From assembly GCF_034262375.1 (NCBI RefSeq), contig NZ_CP139558.1, forward strand, positions 2,914,001 through 2,978,000: a DNA stretch of 64,000 nucleotides, given 5' to 3'. The notes below the pieces were generated by a model, which was given only the letters and a program-made list of their open reading frames with translations, was not told where the DNA came from and made no database searches. The stretch is from Mucilaginibacter sabulilitoris (lineage in GTDB: Bacteria; Bacteroidota; Bacteroidia; Sphingobacteriales; Sphingobacteriaceae). The position numbers were made by a program, and so were the translations under genes. Shown one piece after another: positions 63,128-64,000 of the stretch (position 1 is the stretch's first letter; each line of letters begins with the position of its first letter).

Positions 63128-63143
63128 GCTAAAACGATTTATT
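63128..63143. promoter_or_regulatory. Mannan-locus operator 10
   Basis: GCTAAAACGATTTATT, one base different from operators 1 and 6, 47 nt before the partial gene at 63191. Confidence 0.65.
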
Positions 63144-63190
63144 TTTTTACTGTTAATTTATATCGTTACCGGACCTAATTATATACCACA

Positions 63191-64000
63191 ATGAAACCCT
63201 TTCTTTTTCGCATTTTGATCGTCTTTGGCTTAGTGCCGATAAAATATGTCTGTGCGCAATCATCAGCTACCAATGCTGTTACTCCCAGTCAATGGAATGC
63301 ACAGTGGATAGCCGTGCCTTTTGTCAACGGAAATAGTTACGGTGTTTTTTATTTTCGTAAAAGTATTGATCTCGCTACCAAACCCAAGAATTTTATTGTG
63401 CATGTATCAGCAGATAACCGTTATAAATTGTATGTCAATAGTAAGCTAATATCTTTAGGGCCAGCGCGTGGCGATACCTATTATTGGAATTACGAAACGG
63501 TGGATCTTGCGCCATACCTATCTGCAGGAAAAAACACTATAGCTGCACTTGTTTGGAATGAAGCCCAATACAGTCCCGCAGCGCAGATCAGTGTACGCAC
63601 GGGGTTTGTTTTACAGGGTAATTCGCCTGCTGAGGAAATATTAAACACCAACAATAGCTGGAAGTGCATTCGTGATGTCGGGCATAAGCCTATTCCTGGT
63701 TATTTTTTTGCTGCCAGTAAAGGCGAAATGGTAGATATGAACCAGGCAATTAAAGGCGATTGGACGGCTGCAAATTTTGATGATAGCGCCTGGCTCGGCG
63801 CAGCTAAGGTAGCTGACGGGAAACTTAAAGGAACGGCCTGGGGTATAGATTGGGCGCTGGTGCCATCATCGCTGCCTCCAAGAGAAATGACCTATCAGCG
63901 CCTTGGTAAATTGCGCACGGCAACTGGTATGAGCGTTTCGCCGACGTTTCCAGAAAAAAAGACTGCATTCACTATCCCTGCAAACACTACAGTTTCTTTA
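63191..64000 (+). CDS. GH78-like (alpha-L-rhamnosidase-type) protein, partial
   Basis: An uninterrupted 270-codon frame from ATG 63191 to the window edge, so the C-terminus is missing. Signal peptide ILIVFGLVPIKYVCAQ. The start WNAQWIAVPFVNGNSYGVFYFRKSIDL and the segment HVSADNRYKLYVNSKLISLGPARGDTYYWNYETVDLAPYLSAGKNTIAALVWNE are typical of the N-terminal beta-sandwich of alpha-L-rhamnosidase (GH78)-type proteins. The catalytic barrel would lie outside the window, so the activity is uncertain. Operator 10 places it in the same regulon. Confidence 0.7.
   Translation, partial: MKPFLFRILIVFGLVPIKYVCAQSSATNAVTPSQWNAQWIAVPFVNGNSYGVFYFRKSIDLATKPKNFIVHVSADNRYKLYVNSKLISLGPARGDTYYWNYETVDLAPYLSAGKNTIAALVWNEAQYSPAAQISVRTGFVLQGNSPAEEILNTNNSWKCIRDVGHKPIPGYFFAASKGEMVDMNQAIKGDWTAANFDDSAWLGAAKVADGKLKGTAWGIDWALVPSSLPPREMTYQRLGKLRTATGMSVSPTFPEKKTAFTIPANTTVSL

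Noticed and set aside
1..64000. CRISPR arrays, tRNA or rRNA genes, prophage
   Set aside because: No regularly spaced repeats, no tRNA-like cloverleaf and no phage structural genes were recognised in reading the window.

Overview
The window looks like chromosomal DNA from a soil or plant-associated Bacteroidota, most likely a Sphingobacteriaceae member of the Mucilaginibacter/Pedobacter type. The signs are several SusC/SusD pairs with lipobox signal peptides, TANNTTTG-type promoter elements, many secreted glycoside hydrolases, FucP-like sugar transporters and LacI-type local regulators. The genus is an inference. No rRNA, tRNA or CRISPR array was seen.

Layout. 0.1-5.7 kb: a MarR regulator divergent from a small membrane protein and an NAD(P)-binding protein, then a minus-strand cassette of an SPFH-SHOCT protein with three poorly characterised proteins (two with zinc-ribbon cysteines), then an EamA transporter. 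5.9-22.0 kb: an N-acetylglucosamine/chito-oligosaccharide locus (nagP-like transporter, nagA, divergent nagB-like gene, SusC/SusD, two GH20 hexosaminidases around a CBM9-like protein, a LacI regulator, a NagX-like membrane protein). Four copies of a CGTGTACGTACACG palindrome precede its transcription units. 22.0-27.4 kb (minus strand): MFS transporter, D-galactonate dehydratase and SMP-30 lactonase, then DUF3179 and AhpD-like genes. 27.7-33.0 kb: a secreted unknown, an FG-GAP/ASPIC protein, a small secreted protein, an SDR and a sigma-70-like factor.

33.2-64 kb: a large mannose-glycan type polysaccharide-utilisation locus. It holds two paralogous SGNH hydrolases around a GH38-like protein, a CE1-like esterase, SusD-DUF5004-DUF4961-SusC-SusD-SusC, an Lgt homologue, a putative beta-propeller protein, a small SGNH hydrolase, GH92, GH2 with a discoidin domain, an FHS sugar transporter, a LacI regulator and the start of a GH78-like gene. 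Ten copies of a second palindrome (GCTAAATCGATTTA-like) precede almost every transcription unit, so a second LacI regulon can be read directly from the DNA.

The most unusual element is a pair of 677-nt group II introns, identical by eye and lacking an ORF, at 14725-15401 and 41522-42198. Each lies directly after the TGA stop codon of a susD gene. A 7-nt loop in the intron can pair with the exon sequence encoding the end of the SusD C-terminal NPGY motif plus stop. This suggests an intron that homes to the conserved 3' ends of susD genes and is mobilised by a reverse transcriptase encoded elsewhere.
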